A program made the translations under genes and the position numbers. The notes beneath the pieces are model-generated. The model was not told where the DNA came from. It worked only from the letters and a program-made list of their open reading frames with translations, and did not search any database. 64,000 nucleotides of DNA from Prolixibacteraceae bacterium UBA6029 (GTDB taxonomy: Bacteria > Bacteroidota > Bacteroidia > Bacteroidales > Prolixibacteraceae), in the NCBI GenBank assembly GCA_002429385.1, contig DIZL01000066.1, positions 47,310 through 111,309 on the forward strand. The letters are read 5' to 3'. The stretch's first letter is position 1. Each line of letters begins with the position of its first letter. Below, one piece after another: positions 34,666 through 43,017 of the stretch.

Positions 34666-34877
34666 TACCGAATGGCATGATTTGTTTTGCCCTCGATTTC
34701 TGTTCTGGAAAATACTTTTCCTGCTTTAATGTCATTTTCAGACTGATGGGCCCGTTTGATAAGTTTTGTTTTTAATACTTCTTCTTTACGAAGTATTTCA
34801 AAAAGCTCATTGATCAAACTTTCATCTACCAGAAGCAAGCGGCTCTGGATAAAATCCATTTTTTCAACTAAATTCAT
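34665..34877 (-). CDS. Antitoxin-like partner of the decayed ParE toxin
   Basis: A 70-residue protein starting at the ATG at 34877 (MNLVEKMDFIQSR; an upstream GTG is less likely), mostly helical and charged, ending KTNHAIR. It resembles small antitoxins that accompany RelE/ParE toxins in Bacteroidetes; the family is not named with certainty. It overlaps the toxin pseudogene by one stop/start junction. The frame is intact although its toxin is dead. Confidence 0.65.
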   Translation of the reverse strand: MNLVEKMDFIQSRLLLVDESLINELFEILRKEEVLKTKLIKRAHQSENDIKAGKVFSRTEIEGKTNHAIR

Positions 34878-35338
34878 ACTATCCACCTTTTTGTCGTTAG
34901 CAAATTTAACGATTAAACTTCATTTTTAGTTCAATTCAAGATTTCAATTTTCACAAAACCAACTCTCCTTCGTTTACGTCAATTGGATCTTTAAGTTCGG
35001 TTCATAATGTAAGAATGAAATTCATTCCATCAAAAAAGATTATCACCATCAAATTATGAGTATTAGGCTTGTGACAGAGGATGATTCATTCATATGTTTG
35101 CATACCCAATACCCATGTCCAATGCAATAAAATTTGGGGTAATAATATGAACCATTGCATTGTACTCATGAAAATTAATGTTTGATATTTTCAAACACAA
35201 CATTGTACACTATTCCATCTCGTTGACTTTGATTATATTTTTCACTGAATTTAATCACCCGCACACAAAACTTTTCTCTTGAAGAGTGCATAAACCATAT
35301 TGCATAATACCGGGGTTATACCCGAGTGCCTGTTTGAG

Positions 35339-35460
35339 TGTACATTAAGTATACAATAAGAGTAGCATCGGTGTACCTTATGTGTTCCTGAACACACAAG
35401 GAACACACAAGGAACACACAATGTACACACAATGTACACACAAGGTATACACAAGGTAAC
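35339..35460. repeat. 11-bp tandem repeat (copy B of a pair)
   Basis: Six units of the (A/T)ACACACAAGG type follow a leader GTGTACATTAAG ... AGAGTAGCATCG that is nearly the same as the leader at 16889. Compared with copy A there is an 8-bp insertion and one extra unit. The two copies lie 18.4 kb apart and bracket most of the cassette and Ehr region. Confidence 0.8.
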
Positions 35461-35718
35461 AGGCGTTCATTGCTTTATTATAGGGAGAACCCTGTTCGGG
35501 TGATGAGTTTTATCCCTTTAAATTGATGCGGATTAAATAGCCGATATTGATTGAAGTAATATTTATTGAAGCAAATCCTGAACCAGGATATGGGGCAATA
35601 CGATTATCGATGTATTTGATTTTCAAACAGTTTGTGATCATGTTTCGGGAATTGCACATTGAAATCGATATGCCATTTCAGAAAAGAGCGCGGAAAGATC
35701 CTTATTGTTGGCATCAGG

Positions 35719-35902
35719 GCGGATCACAGATCCGCAGTTAAGAGGTGCAGATTACAAATCTGCACCAGCCGTGGTTTCTACTTTATCATCAAGGCTAAAT
35801 ATTCCTAATGATGGTACAATCAAACCCAGCTAGTCAGGATGTTCGTAGCTGCAGGTGGCGATTTGCAATCGCCACCTTACTAACAGTGAATTTGTAATTC
35901 AC
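35719..35902. repeat. Cluster of four REP-like palindromes with 3-base loops
   Basis: Perfect hairpins: GCGGATC-ACA-GATCCGC (35719-35735), GGTGCAGATT-ACA-AATCTGCACC (35745-35767), GGTGGCGATT-TGC-AATCGCCACC (35854-35876) and GTGAATT-TGT-AATTCAC (35886-35902). They share the arm/three-base-loop/arm plan and an ATT/AAT inner edge but differ in arm sequence, as in a REP family. Degenerate relatives lie at 36609-36855. Confidence 0.85.
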
Positions 35903-35917
35903 ACTAATTGAAAAGAA

Positions 35918-36004
35918 ATGGAACAAATAGTAACCATACTGCTTCTTTTTGCCATCTCCCTGCTGGCGCAAACCCTTTATGCCGTACCAATTGCCTGTAT
36001 ATAA
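35918..36004 (+). other. Possible signal-peptide remnant
   Basis: ATG at 35918 encodes MEQIVTILLLFAISLLAQTL and eight more residues before a stop, shaped like a signal peptide ending in a cleavage site. Could be the start of a lost secreted-protein gene, or chance. Confidence 0.25.
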
Positions 36005-36079
36005 AGCAAAGATTACTCCGATGGAATAATATCTATGCAGAAACAAGTATTAAACACAAACCCTAGTGAAAAAAATCGT

Positions 36080-36087
36080 TAAATTTG
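36080..36087 (+). promoter_or_regulatory. -7 box (TAAATTTG) of the ParE cassette
   Basis: An exact TAnnTTTG match ending 4 bases before the antitoxin ATG at 36092, so the mRNA would be nearly leaderless. No -33 element seen. Confidence 0.5.
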
Positions 36088-36091
36088 TATC

Positions 36092-36310
36092 ATGACACAA
36101 ATACTACAGGATATATTAAATTTAAGTGTATCAGAACGGATTATAATAGTAGAAGCCATTTGGGACAGCATTTCAGAGAATGAAGAAACAGTATCGCTCT
36201 CAGAGGAAACCAGGCAATTATTAGATGATCGCCTGATAGCTCATCAGAATAATCCAAATGAAGGTTCTTCCTGGGAAGAAGTTAAATCCAGGATCAAAAT
36301 CCAGTTCTAA
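36092..36310 (+). CDS. Addiction module component (CHP02574 type) antitoxin
   Basis: A 72-residue helical protein with LSVSERIIIVEAIWDSI at the start and LDDRLIAHQNNPNEGSSWEEVK near the end, the standard form of the putative addiction module component family that pairs with RelE/ParE toxins. It overlaps the toxin start by one base, so they are translationally coupled. Confidence 0.9.
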   Translation: MTQILQDILNLSVSERIIIVEAIWDSISENEETVSLSEETRQLLDDRLIAHQNNPNEGSSWEEVKSRIKIQF

Positions 36311-36603
36311 TGCACAAGCTTGTAATTAAGCCATTTGCCGAATTAGACGCAACCGATGCGGCTAATTGGTATAACCGTAAACGGGATGGACTTGGTAATG
36401 AATTTTTATTGGCTTTAGAAGCAAAAATCAATGCCATTAGGCGAAACCCCAAACAATTTAATGTTGAATACAAAGGCATCAGAAGGGCTTTTACTGAGCG
36501 TTTCCCTTACGGGGTATTCTTTATTTTTGAGAATGATGTTGTATATGTTCTGGCAATAGTCCATACCAGTCGATCCCCAAAGATCTGGAAGAAAAGAAAA
36601 TAA
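36310..36603 (+). CDS. RelE/ParE-family toxin
   Basis: A 97-residue toxin of the RelE/ParE fold: ELDATDAANWYNRKRDGLG in helix 1-2, then RRNPKQFNVEYKGIRRAFTE and FPYGVFFIFENDVVYVLAIV, HTSRSP at the end. This matches the ParE partner of the CHP02574 antitoxin just upstream. Intact frame, so probably an active module. Confidence 0.9.
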   Translation: MHKLVIKPFAELDATDAANWYNRKRDGLGNEFLLALEAKINAIRRNPKQFNVEYKGIRRAFTERFPYGVFFIFENDVVYVLAIVHTSRSPKIWKKRK

Positions 36604-36608
36604 CTTAG

Positions 36609-36855
36609 CTAGTCGGGATGTTTGCAAAGGCTGGTGGCGATTTGCCCCAAGTGCTCGGGGCGCCTTATTGGCCAGGGATTTATAATCCCATTTCTCTTAT
36701 TGTCAATAATTCTCTACCTTTACTGTTAAAGGAATCCGAAACAAAATATCAGCAAGGTTTACTGAAATAGGCATCAGATCGGATCACAGATCCGCAGTTA
36801 AGAGATGCAGATTACATCCTCGATAATTATCGGGACTGCACCAGCCGGGTTGAAA
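36609..36855. repeat. Degenerate REP-like palindromes with nested CCCGA/TCGGG hairpins
   Basis: Related to 35719-35902. GGTGGCGATTTGC is followed by CCCAAGTGCTCGGG in place of its matching arm loop, and ATGCAGATTACA is followed by TCCTCGATAATTATCGGGA before CTGCACC. In both cases a short CCGA..TCGG palindrome appears to have been placed inside the loop of an older palindrome. GGATCACAGATCCGC is also repeated. Confidence 0.7.
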
Positions 36856-36892
36856 GGATGGATTAACGATGCTTCCCCGTTGATACTGTTTC

Positions 36893-38167
36893 TTAGAAAT
36901 TTAAACCAAAATATATCGTTGAGGATAAGGTATTATATTCTTTAAAGGATAAGTTGTTTGAAGCAATATCGTTATAGTTCATTGATTTATATTGTTCTTT
37001 AACTATCAGGTTGTTATTTGATTGAACCCTCAGATTTGAAAATAGAGCTATTTTAGAGGTTAATTTGTATCTCATTCCCAATTCAAAAAACAAACCACCT
37101 TTTTGTGTGTGATTAAGGAACATGTCTTTAGGATTACTTAACAATACTTTTGAGTTTAATACGAAACTGGTTTCTTTTCCAATTGCAACAGAAGGAGAAA
37201 GCTTCGCACTTAAAAACTCATATTTAAGTAACAAGGGAATCCCAAAGGTATTGGAGATAATTTCAATTTGAGGACCAAAATAACTGTTTGTAAATTCCTG
37301 ATAGTAATTCATATGTTGGTAATTTACTTCAATCTGAAATGAAAATCTTTCGCTGATTCGGGTTAAGGGAATATTGTAAAAGAGACCAAAAGGGAAAGAA
37401 GTTAAAAGGTTGGACTTCATGGTCGATTTATCTTCAATAGAGTTTAATCCATCGGTAGAAGGTAAAAATGAGATTTGATTCATTCGGATGCCATAAAGTG
37501 CACCAAAAGTTGATTTGTCTGATTTTGAATTTCGCTCGTAATGAATACAATTCTCTCCTTTACAAACTTCATTTATATATGATTTCGTAATATTTTGTAT
37601 TGAATTCAGATCGTAATCAATACCGGGTATTTGGTTTTTTACAATTTTACTGTCGCGAAAAACTGACTTTAAACTATCTCTGTAAGCCCTGCTTTTTATT
37701 ACAAATTTAGAATCGGGAATATGGGTGTCAGAATCAATTGTTGTTGGCTGAACTATGATATCTTCGTTCGACAAACAAACCAAATTATCGTTTCTTTCAA
37801 TATAAAAAGCTGAACTTCGGCTTCCCCAGTAATGGTAAAGGTTCACTTTGCCCTCAATAAGAACATCAAGAAAGACAAATACAGGAATTCCTTGCTTAAA
37901 TATTTGTTTTGTCGCATAATATTTTCCATCATTGAACCGGTAAGCCTTTATTTCTGCGGGATGAAATTTAATTACACTGTGTTTATTTTGTTCTTTAAAC
38001 AGGCAGATTCTGGCGTTTGCTGCATTGCTGCCATTGTTGATTTTGCCATATATGGTATCGTTGGTATTTGTTATGATATAGCCTTTCCGATAGTTTAGCT
38101 GTGCTTTTAATCCAATAGATAAAGATAGAAAGGTCAGGAGAAAAAGCACAATCAGGTAATTTCTCAT
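36893..38167 (-). CDS. Outer-membrane beta-barrel-like protein, tandem paralogue 3
   Basis: 424 residues with a signal peptide ending SIGLKAQ. Residues about 25-150 are a beta-rich domain (LNYRKGYIITNTNDTIYGKI, IKFHPAEIKAYRF). A Cys-containing linker EVCKGENCIHYER follows near 220, and residues 230-424 have alternating polar/hydrophobic strands typical of an OmpA/PorT-like barrel, ending in GLNF (terminal aromatic). Family not recognised by name. Third of three tandem copies on the minus strand; probable surface or outer-membrane function. Confidence 0.75.
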   Translation of the reverse strand: MRNYLIVLFLLTFLSLSIGLKAQLNYRKGYIITNTNDTIYGKINNGSNAANARICLFKEQNKHSVIKFHPAEIKAYRFNDGKYYATKQIFKQGIPVFVFLDVLIEGKVNLYHYWGSRSSAFYIERNDNLVCLSNEDIIVQPTTIDSDTHIPDSKFVIKSRAYRDSLKSVFRDSKIVKNQIPGIDYDLNSIQNITKSYINEVCKGENCIHYERNSKSDKSTFGALYGIRMNQISFLPSTDGLNSIEDKSTMKSNLLTSFPFGLFYNIPLTRISERFSFQIEVNYQHMNYYQEFTNSYFGPQIEIISNTFGIPLLLKYEFLSAKLSPSVAIGKETSFVLNSKVLLSNPKDMFLNHTQKGGLFFELGMRYKLTSKIALFSNLRVQSNNNLIVKEQYKSMNYNDIASNNLSFKEYNTLSSTIYFGLNF

Positions 38168-38250
38168 ATTTGTTTATTTTAAATAGATTTTTGTCCACTA
38201 TTCATTAAGATAGTCATTTCCTTGCGTGCAGATCGTATTATTTGATTGAT

Positions 38251-39501
38251 TTAGAATTGCAGGCCTAAAGAAAAGGTGCTGTATTTTGTTTTTAGTTCAT
38301 CCGGATTCTTGCTCTTACGTAATATTGAGTTGTAAGAAGCATGTTCCTCATTACCAACGATCAGGTTTCTGTTTGATTGAAATCTAATTGTAGAAATCAA
38401 CGATAACTTAGGAGTTAATTTGTAGTTAACCCCAATTTCACCCAGCCAGCCGCCTTTTTGTGTTGGAAGGAGCCGGGTATCTTTACTTTCATTAATTTTT
38501 GAATGATATACAAAAGCAATTTCTTTCCCAACTGAGACAAAAGGTGAAACCCGACCTTCTGCAATCTTATATTTAAATAACAATGGCAACCCAATTGTAT
38601 TGGAAGTGATCTTTTTACTATAAGTGAAGTTCTGAGCATCAACAAACTCCTGTGTGTAGTTTATGCTGTTCGAAATTAATTCAAATTGAAAAGAAAGTCT
38701 GTCATTAAGCAAAGGAATTGGGAAATTAAAAAATATCCCTACAGGCAAAGATGTAAATTGATTAGATTGAGTATTAGATGCTAAAAACGAAATTTCATTC
38801 AATCGAATGCCTGAAAATAGACCAACAGTTGGTCTGTACATATTTAAATCTCTCTCATAATTAATGCAGTCATTTCCGGTACATACTTCTTTCAGATATT
38901 CTTTGGTGATTTTGATTAACGACTTTTGGCTATAATCTACTTCGACTATTTTGTTTGTGATTTTTTCGCAGTCTCTAAAAACTGACAGGAGAATATGCTT
39001 ATAGGGTTCGTAGTGTACATCATATTCATGATAGTAAATTAGATTATTCTTAAGAATCTCCGATTTTGGAGTTTTTGGAGTAATTGTTATTTCTTTATAC
39101 AACAGACCTGTCATATCACTGTCTTTTTTTTCAATATAATAGGTCATGTTTTCAGTTTTCCGGTAATGATAAAGATTGATTTTCCCCTCAAGTAATACAT
39201 CTACGAAAACCTTTCTGGATTCTCCTTTGATAAATACTTCTTTTGTTGCGTAATATTTGTCGTTGATAAACCGATAAGCCTTTATTTCATCGGGATAAAA
39301 TTTAATTACTCTGCTTCCCTTTGTCTCCTTAAACAAACAAACCCTGGAATTGCGGTTGCCTATGTTGTTATTTATTCTGCCATACAAGGTATCATTGGAG
39401 TTCGTTATGACATATCCTTTTCTATAATTTAGCTGTGCTTTAGCTCCAATAGACAAAGAAATAATCACCACAAGAAAAAGTGCTTTTAAAAAATGGTTCA
39501 T
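38251..39501 (-). CDS. Outer-membrane beta-barrel-like protein, tandem paralogue 2
   Basis: 416 residues, with the same plan as its neighbours: signal peptide ending SIGAKAQ, LNYRKGYVITNSNDTLYGRI, EVCTGNDCINYERD and a C-terminal barrel-like half ending in FSLGLQF, a C-terminal phenylalanine as in outer-membrane barrels. The N-terminal domain is close to that of the 39559 gene, while the barrel half differs more, which suggests selection for variation on the outer part. Spaced 57 bases from the next copy. Confidence 0.75.
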   Translation of the reverse strand: MNHFLKALFLVVIISLSIGAKAQLNYRKGYVITNSNDTLYGRINNNIGNRNSRVCLFKETKGSRVIKFYPDEIKAYRFINDKYYATKEVFIKGESRKVFVDVLLEGKINLYHYRKTENMTYYIEKKDSDMTGLLYKEITITPKTPKSEILKNNLIYYHEYDVHYEPYKHILLSVFRDCEKITNKIVEVDYSQKSLIKITKEYLKEVCTGNDCINYERDLNMYRPTVGLFSGIRLNEISFLASNTQSNQFTSLPVGIFFNFPIPLLNDRLSFQFELISNSINYTQEFVDAQNFTYSKKITSNTIGLPLLFKYKIAEGRVSPFVSVGKEIAFVYHSKINESKDTRLLPTQKGGWLGEIGVNYKLTPKLSLISTIRFQSNRNLIVGNEEHASYNSILRKSKNPDELKTKYSTFSLGLQF

Positions 39502-39558
39502 GGGTGTCTCTTTTTAAATATTTAATAAGTATAGAGGTGTTTAAGATAGTTAGGCCTT

Positions 39559-40830
39559 TTAGAATTTCAAACCCACATATAAAGACATACTGCTTGTTTT
39601 ATATTCAGCCCAATATCTTGATGACCGTGCATAATCGTCAATTGTCGGCGGATTAAACTGGTTCTTAAATGATTGGACCCTAAGATTTGAAAACAGGGAT
39701 AATTTTGGTGACAGTTTGTAATTTAACCCTAATTCAAAAAGCAATCCGTTCGATTGTATTGGGCGAAGTGATAATACTGAATTACGATTACCGCTAACAA
39801 AATTACCTTTTGAACTGTATACAAAATTCATTTCATTACCGATTGATATTGAGGGTGATAATTTATTTCCTTTTAAAATCTCATATTTCAATAAGATGGG
39901 TATGCCAATTGTATTTGAAGCGATTTCAACGCTGTTGCCATAATATAGATTGTTGAATTCGTGGTAATGCTTTATGTTATTTGCGATTAATTCAATTTGA
40001 AACGAAAGGCCGTCATTTATTCTTGACATGGGTATGTTTACAAAAGCGCCTATTGGGAAAGAGATAACGTTTTTGGGATTTATTAAATGGTCATAGGTAT
40101 GTTTACCTTCAGCATAAGGTAGAAATGAAACTCTGTTCAATCTGATACCAGTGAATAGGCCAAACCTGGGACCATTGATTTTAAGATCTCTTTTGTAATT
40201 GATGCAGTCATTTCCCTTACAAACTTCACTCAGATAATCCTGGATGATATTGGTTAACGATCTTTGATCATATTCTACTGCGTCTAATTTTTTCTGTATT
40301 TTTTCGCAATCTCTAAACAGGTAGTATAGTGTATCCAGAAATGGCGTGTATTTTAGGTCATATTCATGAGAGTAAATTAATCGGTTAAAGGGACTTTTAG
40401 ATTTTGAATATAACGTTATTACTTTATAAACTAAACCTATCATGTTACTGTCCTTCTTTTCGATATAATAAGTCATGTTTTTAGTTTTCCGGTAATTGTA
40501 AAGGTTAATTTTCCCCTCTACCAATATATCGACAAAAACGTATCTGGATTCTCCTCTGATAAATACTTTCTTTGATGCGTAATATTTATCGTTTATAAAC
40601 CGGTAGGCCTTTATATCAGCGGGATAATATTTAATTACTTTGCTTGCTTTTGATTGTTTAAATAAACAAATCCTTGAGTTGCGATTGCCTCCACCATCAT
40701 TTATTTTGCCATGCAAGGTATCATTGGAGTTGGTTATGACATAACCTTTTCTATAGTTTAGCTGAGCTTTTGTTCCAATAGATATGGAAATCAGGAATAG
40801 TAAAATTAGGGTTTTAAGATAATGTTTCAT
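39559..40830 (-). CDS. Outer-membrane beta-barrel-like protein, tandem paralogue 1
   Basis: 423 residues from the ATG at 40830, which gives a proper signal peptide (MKHYLKTLILLFLISISIG then TKAQ); the frame extends a further ten codons without a sensible signal. Domains as in the two downstream copies, with LNYRKGYVITNSNDTLHGKI, EVCKGNDCINYKRD and a terminal MSLYVGLKF. First of the three in transcription order. Role unknown. Confidence 0.75.
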   Translation of the reverse strand: MKHYLKTLILLFLISISIGTKAQLNYRKGYVITNSNDTLHGKINDGGGNRNSRICLFKQSKASKVIKYYPADIKAYRFINDKYYASKKVFIRGESRYVFVDILVEGKINLYNYRKTKNMTYYIEKKDSNMIGLVYKVITLYSKSKSPFNRLIYSHEYDLKYTPFLDTLYYLFRDCEKIQKKLDAVEYDQRSLTNIIQDYLSEVCKGNDCINYKRDLKINGPRFGLFTGIRLNRVSFLPYAEGKHTYDHLINPKNVISFPIGAFVNIPMSRINDGLSFQIELIANNIKHYHEFNNLYYGNSVEIASNTIGIPILLKYEILKGNKLSPSISIGNEMNFVYSSKGNFVSGNRNSVLSLRPIQSNGLLFELGLNYKLSPKLSLFSNLRVQSFKNQFNPPTIDDYARSSRYWAEYKTSSMSLYVGLKF

Positions 40831-41671
40831 ATTTAATTTATTTGTCCTTACCTGTGGCAACAGGTTTCAATGTGTTTACTTTAAGAAATATTTATTTTCA
40901 CAATTTGGTAATTGGCTATCAGATTTAGTCAAAGCATAATTGAATTCTTCAATCGGATTTCTGTTGTCGGAGGTTTTTCAAACGGAGGATTTAAGTTTCA
41001 AGGTTATTGATTTATGGTTATTGTAAATTAAACTATAATATTCGACAAATTACTATATAGAGTAGATTTATTTTTGTCCTAAGCATAAAAAACTTCAGGT
41101 GCGTTTTGATTATTGTTTTCGGGCGAAAATGCAGAATGTGCAGAATGTGCAGAACATGCGGAACGTTAAGGAAACGATTGAATTAGCGTAAAGCGTAAAT
41201 GGAGTAAATGGCGGAAACGGTTTAATGAGCGGGTGACTCAAAATCGCCTGCTCAGTAAGCGCCACTGCACAAAACTTACCATATGAACGCAAAATTCACC
41301 GAAGTCTTGTAGCATAGTGTTTTTGTATTTACATTTATGAAATAAATGCCGGATAAGGGTTTACGGACATAAAATACAAAGATAAAGCTTTTATCCCGAG
41401 TACTCGGGATAGCGTTTATCGATGTAACTGACACGCCGTAAGATTTGATCAATTCATTTCATCTTAAAACCAAACTCTTTACAGGTGTGGTTTCAGGAGT
41501 AAAGGACGTTCTTTGACATACTGGGAAAAATACGAATTACACGGATTAAAACGAATTACACGGATTAGATGGCTTTCTGAACGATGATCGAAACGTCATC
41601 CTCTCCGATCTGGTCGACAGGGTTGGAGGGGAAAATCTTTGCGTTTTGATCAGGACGAATAGCCAAAGTCA
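40831..41671. other. Gene-free stretch with palindrome and short repeats
   Basis: No credible gene. It contains the tandem GCAGAATGT words near 41130, the perfect 20-bp palindrome TATCCCGAGTACTCGGGATA (41392-41411) and a solo copy of the ACACGGATTAAAACG repeat (41533-41568) that flanks the GxxExxY gene at 58.2 kb. Confidence 0.6.
41533..41568. repeat. Solo copy of the TTACACGGATTAAAACG repeat
   Basis: CGAATTACACGGATTAAAAC followed by GAATTACACGGATTAG is almost identical to 58173-58206, but no gene is attached. It could be the scar of an excised or degraded GxxExxY-type element. Confidence 0.75.
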
Positions 41672-42028
41672 TCAATATTCATTCATCAGTAGACTGTATG
41701 GAATTTTCACTTTCTGGTGAAGGTTTCTTACCATTTTCAGGTTTAATTTACGCTCCCGGTTCATGATTTTTGAAACGATGGCTTTATCACCAATGATTCC
41801 AACCAAATCTTTTGCCTTCAGTCCTCTTTGTTCCATGTAATATTGGATTACATCAACCGGATCCGCTTCCGGGAGAGGATATTTTTCTTTCTCGTATTTT
41901 TCAACGAGCAGGCTAAGCAGTTCGAGTTCGTCGCCTTCCGGAGTGTTTGGCTCAGCATCCATCAGTAGTTCAAGGCGAGCCAGTGCATTTTCATACTCTT
42001 CGTCTGTTTTTACTATACTCATTATCAT
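41672..42028 (-). CDS. higA: HigA-type antitoxin (helix-turn-helix)
   Basis: About 118 residues. An N-terminal helical region (EYENALARLELLMDAEPNTP, EGDELELLSLLVEKYEKE) and a C-terminal helix-turn-helix (GLKAKDLVGIIGDKAIVSKI) are typical of HigA partners of the HigB at 42057. The GGAGG at 42036-42040 is 7 bases before the ATG at 42028, so this start is preferred over the ATG at 42034. It follows the toxin after 28 bases on the minus strand. Confidence 0.88.
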   Translation of the reverse strand: MIMSIVKTDEEYENALARLELLMDAEPNTPEGDELELLSLLVEKYEKEKYPLPEADPVDVIQYYMEQRGLKAKDLVGIIGDKAIVSKIMNRERKLNLKMVRNLHQKVKIPYSLLMNEY

Positions 42029-42056
42029 CTTCATTCCTCCTTATAAAAACAATTGG

Positions 42057-42350
42057 TTAAATTTTATTGGCATCAATTTTATCATATTCGCCATGAGTGC
42101 CCAGAAATCGAATAAATACAATCTTTGCCTGATAATTGATCTTGACAACCATACGATAATCGTTGCCATGAATATTAAAAACGATTCGGTTATCATTAAG
42201 CAGACTGACATAAGGAAAATAACCTTTAAATTGGTTGGGATTCTCGAAGTTCTGTTTTTCCAAATCCTTCTCCAATAGATTAAGTTGTTTACCACAATCC
42301 GGATGTCGGATTGCAAATTCCCTGAATGTCTTGGTTGAAATAATCCGCAT
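42057..42350 (-). CDS. higB: HigB-type toxin
   Basis: A 97-residue member of the HigB toxin family: MRIISTKTFREFAIRHPDCG at the start, FNIHGNDYRMVVKINYQAKI and VFIRFLGTHGEYDKID at the end, the standard signature of these mRNA interferases. The ATG at 42350 is preferred to the TTG two codons earlier. Toxin-first order as in higBA. Confidence 0.92.
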   Translation of the reverse strand: MRIISTKTFREFAIRHPDCGKQLNLLEKDLEKQNFENPNQFKGYFPYVSLLNDNRIVFNIHGNDYRMVVKINYQAKIVFIRFLGTHGEYDKIDANKI

Positions 42351-42484
42351 AGACAAATTACTCCTGTACTTTTGTAAAGAATCGCTTTAATATGATGCAA
42401 AGTTACAGATTTGTTGACAGAATGTCAACAAATATAAACAAAAAAAATCTTAATAAGTTTCTTCAGCCTGTCAGAATTTCTTGA

Positions 42485-43012
42485 TTAAAGAATCTTTTGA
42501 AACATCAGTTCAGCTTTCCAACCATCTTCTGTTCGTCGCCAGTCTTTCTTTGTGCCGCAAAGTTCAAATCCGTTGTTTTCGAAGAGTTGGATACTTGTCC
42601 GATTGTCTTCAGTGATATTGGCATAGAGTTGATGCAGCCGGAGATATTCGGAGGAGTAATTGCAAAGCAGTTGTAAGGCATCGGTAGCATAGCCCATTTT
42701 GCGGTCTTTCTCGTCATGAATTAATATTCCTACTCCGGCCCTGAAATGAAAAGGATCGAAGTCAAAGAGGTCTATTGCTCCTATAGTATGTCCTTCCAAT
42801 GTTTCGATGATCATACGGGTCTGTTTGGCTTCATAAATGTCGCGCTGTGATTCCTTGATGTATTTCGCAAGGATATACTTGGAAAATGGTTCATACGTAT
42901 TGCTGATATCCCATATCTCTGCATCATTTTCCCATTCAAACAACAAATCGATATCGTCTGGTTCAAGCGCTCTAAAACGTACTTTGCCAAATTCCAGTTT
43001 CTTGCTTGCCAT
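42485..43012 (-). CDS. GNAT-family N-acetyltransferase (RimJ/RimL type)
   Basis: A 175-residue acetyltransferase. The N-terminus VRFRALEPDDIDLLFEWEND and the acetyl-CoA loop GVGILIHDEKDRKMGYATDA are family hallmarks, with NRTSIQLFENNGFELCG near the end. The substrate is unknown; relatives act on protein N-termini, ribosomal proteins or polyamines. It lies 5 bases from the glycosyltransferase gene on the same strand, so they may be co-transcribed. Confidence 0.9.
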   Translation of the reverse strand: MASKKLEFGKVRFRALEPDDIDLLFEWENDAEIWDISNTYEPFSKYILAKYIKESQRDIYEAKQTRMIIETLEGHTIGAIDLFDFDPFHFRAGVGILIHDEKDRKMGYATDALQLLCNYSSEYLRLHQLYANITEDNRTSIQLFENNGFELCGTKKDWRRTEDGWKAELMFQKIL

Positions 43013-43017
43013 GATGT

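Larger units (their letters stand above)
34878..35918. other. Gene-free kilobase with repeats
   Basis: No convincing gene. It contains the 11-bp tandem repeat region (35339-35460) and a run of REP-like palindromes from 35719. An open frame at 35251-35454 (minus) lies on the tandem repeat and is an artefact. The rest is AT-rich DNA in which I see nothing. Confidence 0.5.

Noticed and set aside
35251..35454. Cysteine-rich minus-strand open frame
   Set aside because: Encoded by the second tandem repeat array and has no credible composition.
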